From NCBI GenBank assembly GCA_016935665.1, contig JAFGQN010000064.1:1-64000 (forward strand): a DNA stretch of 64,000 bases, given 5' to 3'. Under the pieces are notes generated by a model. It did not search any database. It was not told the DNA's origin and worked only from the letters and a program-made list of their open reading frames with translations. A program made the position numbers and the translations under genes. Numbering within the stretch: position 1 is the stretch's first letter; every line of letters begins with the position of its first letter. This document shows positions 7,034 through 15,054 of this stretch, piece by piece. This stretch comes from Deltaproteobacteria bacterium (GTDB lineage: Bacteria > Myxococcota_A > Polyangia > JAAYKL01).

Positions 7034-9739
7034 ATGAGCACTGAAGATTTATTAGGTATTGTGGAGCAGCTCGCAGCGGTCACCATGATGGTCGATGAAA
7101 ACGATGCAGATTCCATCCGGAGCATCGCGAAGATACTCGACAATGTGGAAGCGCTGTTTAATTCCGATACTACTGATACCGTTCGCAAAGCGTTGAAACG
7201 TTGTAAAACGGCCTGTGGCAAGTTACAGGATGGAGCATTGAAAGATACGCAGCGCGAAATTCATCGCCTGACAGACGCCGTCAGCAATCTTCAAAAAACG
7301 CTTTTGGCATCTACCAGGGCATCCGGCAAAACAGTGACGCAAAACGACGATATTCAATTCGCACTGAACGACTGGGTGGATGAATCCCTGTTCAGGGAAT
7401 TTCTTGCCAATCAAAAGCATGTCATCGAGGAAATCGAAGGATGTATCCTCGGTATTGAGAGTGGCAAGACCGATTTGATGGCCAGTTTGAAGCGCACGAT
7501 ACACACAATGAAAGGGGAGGCTGGCGTATTGGGTCTCACGGATTTGGAGAGAATCTGTCACGGCCTGGAGGATTACATTGACGACGAACCCGAAATCAGT
7601 TCGCACATCGAAGAATTGCTGTTTGTGAAGGACTGGATTTCAAAGGCGGTGGAGCAGTATTCTCAGATGCTGCTTCCGGAACCTGGCGCAGACAGTGTGC
7701 TGGAGCGGCTTGCCACTGCCCTCAAGGGCGGTGTCGCTGACGAAATTAAAATATCCGACCAGATCGAAGATGTGGAAAAAGGACATTTGGATACAACGCC
7801 ATCCGGAAGCGTCGGCGCTGGAACGGAGGGTGTTCGGAGTAATCGGGTTGAACTTTCGCGTGATGCGGAGACGCTGGAACTGCTCATGGAATTTGTTCAG
7901 GAAACCGAAGACGGTATTTCCAGAGCCGATGACATTCTGATTAACGTTGAGTCCGAAGGGGCTCCGGATGAATCTGTGAACGGTTTGTTTCGAATCTTTC
8001 ATACGATAAAGGGGGTCGCTGGCTTTCTCGAACTGGATGACATCATGAAGCTGGCGCACTCCACGGAGAACATGCTCAATAAGGTTCGAAGCGGAGAGCG
8101 TTTTCTGGAGGGGGCAATCCTTGATTTAGTGTTCGATTCGACAGCAATAATGCGGGAACTGGTCAAGGATATTCGCGCGTGCATGGAATCGGGTGACTCT
8201 CTGATAATACCTTTGGAACACGGCATTTTGCTTGGAAAAATAGACAAGGTGCTTGCCGGTATCCCGATTCCCGAAGAAGTACTTCCCGAAGCGAGTATGG
8301 ATGACAAACTGGGTCAGATTTTAACAAGGCCGCCATTGTCCATTGCACCTCAAGAGATATATAAAGCGCTGGAACACCAGAAAGAAACCGGGAAACCACT
8401 GGGGCAGGAACTCATTGAGGCACATGTGGCCACGCCCAAGCAGGTAAGCCAGGCGCTTCGAAGCCAACAGCGCGCGATACAGGGGGATGCTCACAAGATT
8501 CGGGAAACCGTGAAGGTGGATTTGGAGCGCGTGGATAATCTGGTGGAGATGATTGGTGAGCTGGTGATAGTGGAGTCTATGCTGGTTCATGCGCCGGAAA
8601 TATCTATTGTGAATGCGCCCAAAGTGAGAAATTATCTGGGGCAACTGGCTAAAATTACAAGAGATCTTCAGGATGTGGGGATGCGGATGCGAATGGTGCC
8701 AGTACGTGGTGTCTTTCAGAAAATGGCCCGAATGGTGCGCGACCTGTCCCGCAAGAGTTCTAAAAATATTCGTTTTGTGCAGACCGGCGAGGGAACTGAG
8801 ATTGACCGCAGCATGGTGGAACAGATTTCCGATCCGCTGGTGCACATGATTCGAAATTCAGTGGATCATGGGGTTGAAGAACCTGGGGTTCGCGCTGAAT
8901 CAGGCAAGGACGGCACCGGAACGATTCGACTATCCGCGTATCACGAAGGCGGCGCTCTGGTGATTGAGCTGTCGGACGATGGCAAGGGACTGGATAAGGA
9001 TGCCATCCTGGCCAAGGCCAAAAAAGTGGGCCTGTTGAAAGACGACAGTCATTTGAGTGACTCGGATATTTATAATCTGATATTCCAGCCTGGGTTTTCA
9101 ACGGCCAAAAAGGTGACGGATATCTCCGGACGAGGGGTGGGGATGGACGTGGTAAAAAAGAAGATTGACGCCCTGAGGGGACGCGTGACCATCCACAGTG
9201 AACCGGGGCAGGGGACTACCTTTAAAATGATCCTCCCTCTAACCCTTGCCATCATTGATGGGATGCTGGTGGCCTGTGGCAGAGAACAGTACATCATCCC
9301 CACGTTGTCCATCATTGAGTCCATACAAGTCACTCCGGAGATGTTTGTTACATTTGCCGGCTCCGATGAATTGATAAATGTGCGAGGCGAGATAATGCCA
9401 TTTCTCAGGCTTGCCAGATTGTTCGACATTGAGGGAAGTATTGACGATCCAACCCAGGGTATTGTGGTAGTTGTGGAAGGTGTCGGGCAACGCATTGGTA
9501 TTTTTGTGGATTCTGTTGTGACACAGCAGCAGGTGGTCATTAAGACGCTGGGCGACAATCTCCAAAACAGTAAATTTGTATCTGGCGCGGCAATTCTCTC
9601 CGATGGGCGCGTGGGGTTGATTGTAAATGTTGATCAAATCGGCGAGAGATACGATTCATACAAAAAACAGAGTGTGGCGGCCGGCATATCATCGGGTGAA
9701 GGTGAAATGGCAGCCGGCAACAGCGAATCCGCTCTTTAG
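7034..9739 (+). CDS. cheA: Chemotaxis-type histidine kinase CheA with two HPt domains
   Basis: A 901-aa kinase. The first 100 residues are helical without a clear phosphohistidine. HPt domains follow with His157 (RTIHTMKGEAG) and His323 (FHTIKGVAG). Residues about 420-480 resemble the degenerate repeats seen at the N-terminus of type II secretion ATPases (GKPLGQELIEA). The dimerisation helices start near 495, and the HATPase carries HMIRNSVDHG, DDGKGLD and GRGVGMDVV. A CheW-like coupling domain occupies about 740-880. CheA autophosphorylates on ATP and passes phosphate to CheY and CheB. No separate cheW or receptor gene is near, so partners must be encoded elsewhere. Two HPt histidines could feed different receivers. 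It heads the che cluster and its stop overlaps that of the convergent cheY. Confidence 0.95.
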   Translation: MSTEDLLGIVEQLAAVTMMVDENDADSIRSIAKILDNVEALFNSDTTDTVRKALKRCKTACGKLQDGALKDTQREIHRLTDAVSNLQKTLLASTRASGKTVTQNDDIQFALNDWVDESLFREFLANQKHVIEEIEGCILGIESGKTDLMASLKRTIHTMKGEAGVLGLTDLERICHGLEDYIDDEPEISSHIEELLFVKDWISKAVEQYSQMLLPEPGADSVLERLATALKGGVADEIKISDQIEDVEKGHLDTTPSGSVGAGTEGVRSNRVELSRDAETLELLMEFVQETEDGISRADDILINVESEGAPDESVNGLFRIFHTIKGVAGFLELDDIMKLAHSTENMLNKVRSGERFLEGAILDLVFDSTAIMRELVKDIRACMESGDSLIIPLEHGILLGKIDKVLAGIPIPEEVLPEASMDDKLGQILTRPPLSIAPQEIYKALEHQKETGKPLGQELIEAHVATPKQVSQALRSQQRAIQGDAHKIRETVKVDLERVDNLVEMIGELVIVESMLVHAPEISIVNAPKVRNYLGQLAKITRDLQDVGMRMRMVPVRGVFQKMARMVRDLSRKSSKNIRFVQTGEGTEIDRSMVEQISDPLVHMIRNSVDHGVEEPGVRAESGKDGTGTIRLSAYHEGGALVIELSDDGKGLDKDAILAKAKKVGLLKDDSHLSDSDIYNLIFQPGFSTAKKVTDISGRGVGMDVVKKKIDALRGRVTIHSEPGQGTTFKMILPLTLAIIDGMLVACGREQYIIPTLSIIESIQVTPEMFVTFAGSDELINVRGEIMPFLRLARLFDIEGSIDDPTQGIVVVVEGVGQRIGIFVDSVVTQQQVVIKTLGDNLQNSKFVSGAAILSDGRVGLIVNVDQIGERYDSYKKQSVAAGISSGEGEMAAGNSESAL

Positions 9740-10137
9740 TTTTCAGGCCCGGGTTGGATATCGTCTGGATTGTCCAGCAGGATTCTGAGGTAGTGTTCGA
9801 GGTCCTGTGTGTTGATGGGCTTGGGCATCACATATTCAATTCCCTCCTCCATCAGCTTGGCGGTGGCTTTGACTCCCAGATAGGCGGACTGGACAATGAT
9901 GGGAATGTTTTTGTAGCGTGAATCCTCATTGATTTTGCGGATCAACTGGTATCCATCCATTTCAGGCATCATCAAGTCGGTGACAATCACTTTAATGTCA
10001 TCTGGATTTTCTTCCAGAAATTCAAACGCAGTCTTTCCGTTTCCCGCTTTTATTGGAACATGTCCAAGCTTCTTAATTGTTTCAGAAATAAGGAGTCTCG
10101 ACACGACATCATCTTCTGCAACCAATACTAAAGACAT
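9736..10137 (-). CDS. Single-domain response regulator (CheY-like)
   Basis: A 133-aa stand-alone receiver with acidic pair D9/D10, phospho-acceptor D54 (VTDLMMPEMDG), S84 in the switch position and K106 (MPKPI). It is read against the flow of the chemosensory genes: its last four bases overlap the end of cheA, and its start faces cheR. It is likely a phosphate acceptor of the adjacent CheA. The target is unknown, since no output domain or flagellar gene is present. Confidence 0.92.
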   Translation of the reverse strand: MSLVLVAEDDVVSRLLISETIKKLGHVPIKAGNGKTAFEFLEENPDDIKVIVTDLMMPEMDGYQLIRKINEDSRYKNIPIIVQSAYLGVKATAKLMEEGIEYVMPKPINTQDLEHYLRILLDNPDDIQPGPEN

Positions 10138-10295
10138 TCACTTTCCCCCTTCAGTTTTCCAGGTGGTTATAAAATTTAATCGGCCTGACGCGTTAAAAAT
10201 AAATATTGGAAATAAAAAATCCATTTTGGCTATGGCCTTAATAAAACGTCGCGATATGACGTTATTGAAAATGAAAACCTTACGGAATTCGAGCA

Positions 10296-11114
10296 ATGAA
10301 CAAAAGCATATTCAACCGATTTCGTGATATCGCATACGAAAAAGCGGGAATCAGCCTCAGCGAGCAAAAAAAAGAGCTGGTGAGTGCCAGAGTTGCCAAA
10401 CGCCAACGCGCGTTGAATATTGCCGATGTTTCAGATTACTTAAATTATCTTGAGTCCGCAAATAACAATGATGAAATCGTACACTTTCTGGATGCGATAT
10501 CCACCAATTTCACACATTTTATGAGAGAAAAGAGTCACTTTGATCTGCTGCAGGATGAGTTGCAGCTGTGGCGGGCAAGGGGACATGACAGGTTGCGAAT
10601 CTGGTGTGCGGCTTCATCGAGCGGAGAAGAGCCATACAGTCTGGCCATTACTGTACTCGACTCGTTTGGCGGTGTGCTTCCGAACGCACGGATTCTGGCG
10701 ACGGATATAAACACAACTGTATTGGCGCAGGCATCCCTGGGGGAATACAACGGCAAGTCTCTCGAAGCGCTAACCCGTGCGCAGCGTGCGAACTATTTTG
10801 AACGGCTGACCGAGCGCAGAAAATCAGCGGAGGATAGCCGGTATCGTGTCAAAAAAAATGTGCGGGAATTGCTCGTGTTTAAACGGTTGAATCTTGCTAA
10901 GATACCCTATCCCATGAACGGGCCTCTGGATTTTGTGTTTTGCAGAAACGTCATGATTTACTTTGATCGAGTTGTTCGCCAGCGTCTGATAACCGAAGTG
11001 GAACGGTTGCTGATTCCCGGGGGATTGCTGATGATTGGCCATTCAGAGACATTGGCCGGGTTGACCACCGGATTGAAAGCGCTCAAACCGTCGGTCTATA
11101 AAAAGATGGCATAA
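10296..11114 (+). CDS. cheR: Chemotaxis protein methyltransferase CheR
   Basis: A 272-aa SAM-dependent glutamate methyltransferase for chemoreceptors. The N-terminal helical domain (about 1-75) is followed by the Rossmann domain with the SAM-binding stretch WCAASSSGEEPYS and the family motifs ATDINT and FCRNVMIYFD. It ends with GGLLMIGHSETL. No VxxWxxF-type receptor-binding or TPR tail is attached. It starts the rightward run cheR-cheD-HDOD-cheY-cheX-cheB. Confidence 0.95.
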   Translation: MNKSIFNRFRDIAYEKAGISLSEQKKELVSARVAKRQRALNIADVSDYLNYLESANNNDEIVHFLDAISTNFTHFMREKSHFDLLQDELQLWRARGHDRLRIWCAASSSGEEPYSLAITVLDSFGGVLPNARILATDINTTVLAQASLGEYNGKSLEALTRAQRANYFERLTERRKSAEDSRYRVKKNVRELLVFKRLNLAKIPYPMNGPLDFVFCRNVMIYFDRVVRQRLITEVERLLIPGGLLMIGHSETLAGLTTGLKALKPSVYKKMA

Positions 11115-11152
11115 TTACGACTATGGAGTTGTAGCTGCATTTAGAGGGGGCA

Positions 11153-11635
11153 ATGGAAAAGCTAATAACGGTTGATATAGCGGACATTAAGGTGTCGTCA
11201 GACAGAGACAGCACTATTGTGACATACGCTCTGGGATCATGCATCGCCGTTATTGTTTATGACCCGATGCAACGCTGTGGTGGAATGATTCATTATATGT
11301 TGCCTCTATCCACAAAATCCCCCGAAAAGGCGGCTTGGAAGCCTGCAATGTTTGCAGACTCCGGTATACCGATACTGTTTGAAAAAATGTATGCCCAGGG
11401 ATGCAAAAAGGAAAACATTATCGTCAAGGTGGCCGGGGGCGGACAACTGTATGACGATAAGGGAACATTCAATATTGGGAAACGCAATTACACTGTTATG
11501 CGCAAGATGTTTTGGAAGAATAATATAATTATCGCTGCGGAGGATGTTGGAGGGGCCAAATCGAGAACAGCAAAATTGCGCATTGCGGATGGCAGAGTAA
11601 CCATCAAAGTTAAAGGTGTTGAGGCTGAATTATGA
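11153..11635 (+). CDS. cheD: Chemoreceptor glutamine deamidase CheD
   Basis: A 160-aa protein with the CheD catalytic set: T24, C30 in ALGSC and H47 in GGMIHYMLP, with the spacing of the Thermotoga enzyme (T21/C27/H44). It deamidates glutamines of chemoreceptors and in some bacteria binds CheC-type phosphatases. GGGQLYDD and NIGKRN are further family motifs. A GAGGGGG site precedes the ATG. Its stop overlaps the HDOD start (ATGA), which suggests translational coupling. Confidence 0.93.
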   Translation: MEKLITVDIADIKVSSDRDSTIVTYALGSCIAVIVYDPMQRCGGMIHYMLPLSTKSPEKAAWKPAMFADSGIPILFEKMYAQGCKKENIIVKVAGGGQLYDDKGTFNIGKRNYTVMRKMFWKNNIIIAAEDVGGAKSRTAKLRIADGRVTIKVKGVEAEL

Positions 11636-12477
11636 TTACCCATGAACAAATACTGGGAAAAATTGACAACCTTCCAACGCTGCCAACCGCGGTGGCGCAA
11701 CTGTCCAGACTGATTGCATCGCCAACGTCGTCCGCAAAGGATTTCGAAACTGTGATACGGCCCGATCCGTCGTTGACGGCCAATTTGCTGCGTCTGGCCA
11801 ATTCTGCCTATTTCGGATTGCGACGGGAAGTCATATCGGTGAAACAGGCGATTACGCTGCTTGGTAGCAAACGGGTATTCGACATTGCCGCCAGTGCCGG
11901 TTTTTCCAAAATTATTCCGCCGCGTTTGCCCGGTTATGGCGTCCCTTCCGCGTCATTCTGGTTGCATAGTATTGCAGTGGCGGTTTTGGCGGAACGATTG
12001 GCAACAGAGCTTCACGTGAAGGCGCCGGGGTTGCTGTTCACCGCAGGACTGCTTCACGATCTTGGAAAACTGGCCATCGGTTCTTTCCTTGAAAACGAGG
12101 AAGCGTCGTTGCGTGACCGATTGGCAGAAGAGTCTGAAAGCTTTGTAAATCTTGAAAAAGAAATATTAGGTACAGATCATGGCGAAGTCGGCGAGGAGCT
12201 GGCAAAGCTGTGGGATTTGCCGGAGGCAGTCATCTGGACGGCCAAATGGCATCACAACCCCAACGACGCCGGCGACATCGATACAACACTTGTTGATCTT
12301 GTGCATATTGCGGATGCGATGGCACATATGTTTGGGTACGGTGCGGATTTGGGTGAACTGTCCAGAACGATTGATCCAAACGTGGCGCAGCGATTGAATT
12401 TCAATATACACAGTCTTGAAGCGGTAAGCAGCGAAACAGAAACTCAGATACGGGAAATGGGCGAAATGTTCAATTAA
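11632..12477 (+). CDS. HDOD domain protein in the chemosensory operon
   Basis: A 281-aa protein with an HDOD domain over about residues 10-210. The start NLPTLPTAVAQL, the run LLRLANSAYFG and the HD-like stretch LLHDLGKLAIG are typical. HDOD proteins are HD-related but usually lack full metal sites; here HD is kept in LHDLGK. They act as signalling outputs in c-di-GMP and chemosensory systems, with no proven enzymatic activity. The gene overlaps cheD by four bases and is followed at 19 bp by a cheY-like gene, so it is very likely co-expressed and may act downstream of the CheA pathway. Confidence 0.9.
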   Translation: MITHEQILGKIDNLPTLPTAVAQLSRLIASPTSSAKDFETVIRPDPSLTANLLRLANSAYFGLRREVISVKQAITLLGSKRVFDIAASAGFSKIIPPRLPGYGVPSASFWLHSIAVAVLAERLATELHVKAPGLLFTAGLLHDLGKLAIGSFLENEEASLRDRLAEESESFVNLEKEILGTDHGEVGEELAKLWDLPEAVIWTAKWHHNPNDAGDIDTTLVDLVHIADAMAHMFGYGADLGELSRTIDPNVAQRLNFNIHSLEAVSSETETQIREMGEMFN

Positions 12478-12496
12478 ACCCCTGGGGGATTTAATC

Positions 12497-12892
12497 ATGG
12501 CGTACAATTTTTTAGTCGTAGATGATTCACCAATTATTCGATCGGTTGTTTCCAAATGTCTGGCAATGTCTGGATTGGAAATTGGCAGTATCTTTGAAGC
12601 CGCAAATGGGCGAGTGGCCCTGGATATGCTTGACGATAACTGGATTGATGTTGTTTTTGCCGATTTAAATATGCCCGAAATGGATGGACGCGAAATGATT
12701 CAGGAAATGGCAGACAACAAAATGATCGACAACATACCGGTCGTTGTCATTTCGTCTGAACGCAATGAAGATGTGCTGAACTGGCTCAATTCTTTAGGGG
12801 TATCTGACTTTATCAGCAAGCCGTTCAAGCCTGAGAAAATGAAGAGCGTGGTGGATAAACTGCTTGGGAACGAGGAGATAAATCATGGGTAA
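12497..12892 (+). CDS. cheY: Single-domain response regulator (CheY-like)
   Basis: A 131-aa receiver with D9/D10, phospho-acceptor D56 (FADLNMPEMDG), an SS switch position (VVISSERN) and the lysine of SKPFKPE. It sits inside the rightward operon and overlaps the CheX-like gene by eight bases. CheY next to a CheX-type phosphatase suggests a phosphorylation and dephosphorylation pair. CTGGGGGA precedes the ATG. Confidence 0.93.
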   Translation: MAYNFLVVDDSPIIRSVVSKCLAMSGLEIGSIFEAANGRVALDMLDDNWIDVVFADLNMPEMDGREMIQEMADNKMIDNIPVVVISSERNEDVLNWLNSLGVSDFISKPFKPEKMKSVVDKLLGNEEINHG

Positions 12893-13340
12893 AATGCTGG
12901 ATTCGGATATTCTGTCGGCAAGCGTGTCACAGGTACTGGAAGATGCCGCGTTTATTTTCACAGAAGAAGCAACTGAAGATTTGCAATGGAAAGATGACAT
13001 CCTGAAGTCGACCATTCGGTACGAAGGTGAGGAATCGGGGACACTTTGTTTGGCCGTGAATACCTTGCTGGCGCAAAATGTGGCGGCGAACCTTCTGGGA
13101 ATCGAACAGGAGGATGAAGCAGCGAAATCCAAAGCGGAAGAAGCTGTTTCTGAAATTCTGAACATTGTTTGTGGTGTATTTCTGGAAAGTTGGCTTGGGA
13201 AGTCCAATCATTGCAGAATGGGAATTCCATCCATTTGTGCGGTGAGTGTCAATCAGGAGCAGGAGGCGTTTCGTTCGGCCCGTTGTAATGCGGTTTTAGA
13301 GGATGAAGAGGGGAACAGGATAGATGTTTTTGTCTCGTAG
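12885..13340 (+). CDS. CheX/CheC-family CheY-P phosphatase
   Basis: A 151-aa protein of the CheC/CheX/FliY fold. The catalytic ExxN motif is present once, as E90 and N93 in SEILNIVCG, which is the CheX-like arrangement. GTLCLAV and AANLLG match the family's beta and helix elements. The enzyme would remove phosphate from the neighbouring CheY. The start overlaps the preceding cheY by eight bases after an AGGAGAT site. It is diverged, so CheX rather than another CheC-like protein is a reasonable but not certain name. Confidence 0.8.
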   Translation: MGKMLDSDILSASVSQVLEDAAFIFTEEATEDLQWKDDILKSTIRYEGEESGTLCLAVNTLLAQNVAANLLGIEQEDEAAKSKAEEAVSEILNIVCGVFLESWLGKSNHCRMGIPSICAVSVNQEQEAFRSARCNAVLEDEEGNRIDVFVS

Positions 13341-13393
13341 AGGTTGAATACATCGCGTTTGGGCGGATAAGCCTCAATTTTTTAGGGGATGCA

Positions 13394-14476
13394 ATGATTC
13401 GAGTACTCATTGTGGATGATTCAGCGGTTGTAAGGAGCGTCTTCTCACAGGAATTGGCAAAAGACCCGGAGATACAAATTATCGGTACTGCCCCGAATCC
13501 TTATGTGGCGCGAGATATAATGGTTAAAGAACATCCCGATGTGATCACTCTGGATTTGGAAATGCCGCGAATGGATGGAGTGACATTTCTGCAAAAAATT
13601 ATGCATTTTCTGCCAACTCCGGTTATCGTTGTTTCGTCATTGACCAGCAAAGGTTCACAACTCGCCCTTGACGCATTGGCTTGTGGCGCAGTGGATGTGA
13701 TGTGCAAACCGGGCGCCGCGTACACAGTGGGCGATATGGCCACGGATTTGATTGACAAAATTAAAATGGTATCTCGAATTCCGGTACATAAAAAGGACTT
13801 ACCAAAACCAGGCAAAAGCGAAATCCATGTGGCCAAAGCGCTGTCGAAAACCACCAATCAAATTGTGGCCATTGGCTCATCCACGGGTGGCACGGTAGCG
13901 CTGGACCATCTGTTTCACACGTTTCCTGCCAATTTTCCCGGCGTCATCGTCACACAACACATGCCTCCTGGATTTACCAAATCGTTTGCGGAGCGGTTGG
14001 ACTCGTTTTCTGCCATGTCCGTAAAGGAAGCGGAGACAGGGGATTCTGTTGTTCCCGGTGTGGCGTTGATTGCCCCTGGCAGCAAACACCTGTTGCTTAG
14101 AAGGTCGGGTGCACGATACTATGTTGACGTAAAAGATGGTCCCCTGGTGAACCGACACAAGCCTTCAGTGGATGTGATGTTTCGCTCGGTCAGCAAAGCT
14201 GCAGGGAAAAACGCCATCGGTATCATCTTGACCGGTATGGGCGGTGATGGGGCCAAAGGCATGCTGGAGATGAAAAACGAAGGCGCCACCAATATCGCGC
14301 AGGATGAGTCCACCTGCGTCGTTTTTGGCATGCCCAAAGTTGCCATTGAAACCGGCGGCGTTGATCATATCCTGCCGCTCGATAAGATCACAAAAAAAGT
14401 GATCGCCATTCTTGAGCAACGTGACGGACCATCGATTGTCAGAACTTCCATGCCATCCCGTCCTGTCTCGGGATAA
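13394..14476 (+). CDS. cheB: Protein-glutamate methylesterase/deamidase CheB
   Basis: A 360-aa protein with a receiver (1-115, phospho-acceptor D54) and a C-terminal methylesterase domain (about 150-345). The catalytic triad is visible: S163 in GSSTGG, H189 in TQHMPPGF and D285 in GMGGDGAKG. It demethylates chemoreceptor glutamates in opposition to CheR. It is the last gene of the cluster and is separated from the CheX-like gene by 53 bp with an AGGGGA site before ATG. Confidence 0.96.
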   Translation: MIRVLIVDDSAVVRSVFSQELAKDPEIQIIGTAPNPYVARDIMVKEHPDVITLDLEMPRMDGVTFLQKIMHFLPTPVIVVSSLTSKGSQLALDALACGAVDVMCKPGAAYTVGDMATDLIDKIKMVSRIPVHKKDLPKPGKSEIHVAKALSKTTNQIVAIGSSTGGTVALDHLFHTFPANFPGVIVTQHMPPGFTKSFAERLDSFSAMSVKEAETGDSVVPGVALIAPGSKHLLLRRSGARYYVDVKDGPLVNRHKPSVDVMFRSVSKAAGKNAIGIILTGMGGDGAKGMLEMKNEGATNIAQDESTCVVFGMPKVAIETGGVDHILPLDKITKKVIAILEQRDGPSIVRTSMPSRPVSG

Positions 14477-15054
14477 CGTATCAAAACCGATGATTGAAAC
14501 CGGAATACATGTTCATGCGGCATGATGTAATCGCGAGATGAAATGAAGAGGTGACGTTTATGAGGAGAGATAGGAAGCTTTGTTATCCACTTTGTTTGAA
14601 GCCCGTATCGGGCGCAGGTGCCGCGCGACCCACGTTATGTTTCAATCTGTTGATATTGCAGCAATAAGCAGTCAAAAGTCACCGGTGACCCAATTTGGTT
14701 TCTCGATACCTGATGAAAGCAGCCCCTGGCTGGCAAATTGTTTATTTTAAGGGCCAATGGGCGGTTTTGCGTGGGATTCACGCGGGGTGCCGAGTGGGAT
14801 TCAATCACACAACTGCCCCAAACTGTGCCGTTTTTGGGACCCACCGGTGTCAAATGCCGCCTGTATCGGCGCCCTTTTTAAAATGGACCCTGTTGGTCAT
14901 GACTCACCCGAATGAATGGTGACCCGGATTTAACTGAACGTTAGTTGTAAAGATTAATAATTTCCACTGCTTAAGTTTGGCCGCTTCTTTGCAGTGGCGC
15001 GACTGGATCGATTTTTTACGCCTTTGGCGCCGCATGCGACGAAACGAGACCTGA
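14477..15054. other. Intergenic gap after the chemosensory cluster
   Basis: A 578-bp stretch. A 35-codon frame at 14560-14667 follows GAGGTGA but has no recognisable features. Between 14680 and 14930 there are repeated short strings (GTGGGATTCA at about 14770 and 14797; TGACCC-like words on both sides) that recall a decayed insertion-sequence end. I see no protein gene or RNA that I can support. The promoter of the giant protease gene is probably in the last 150 bases. Confidence 0.4.

Noticed and set aside
14560-14667. 35-codon frame after GAGGTGA
   Set aside because: Too short, no known family, no context; only the ribosome-like site supports it.
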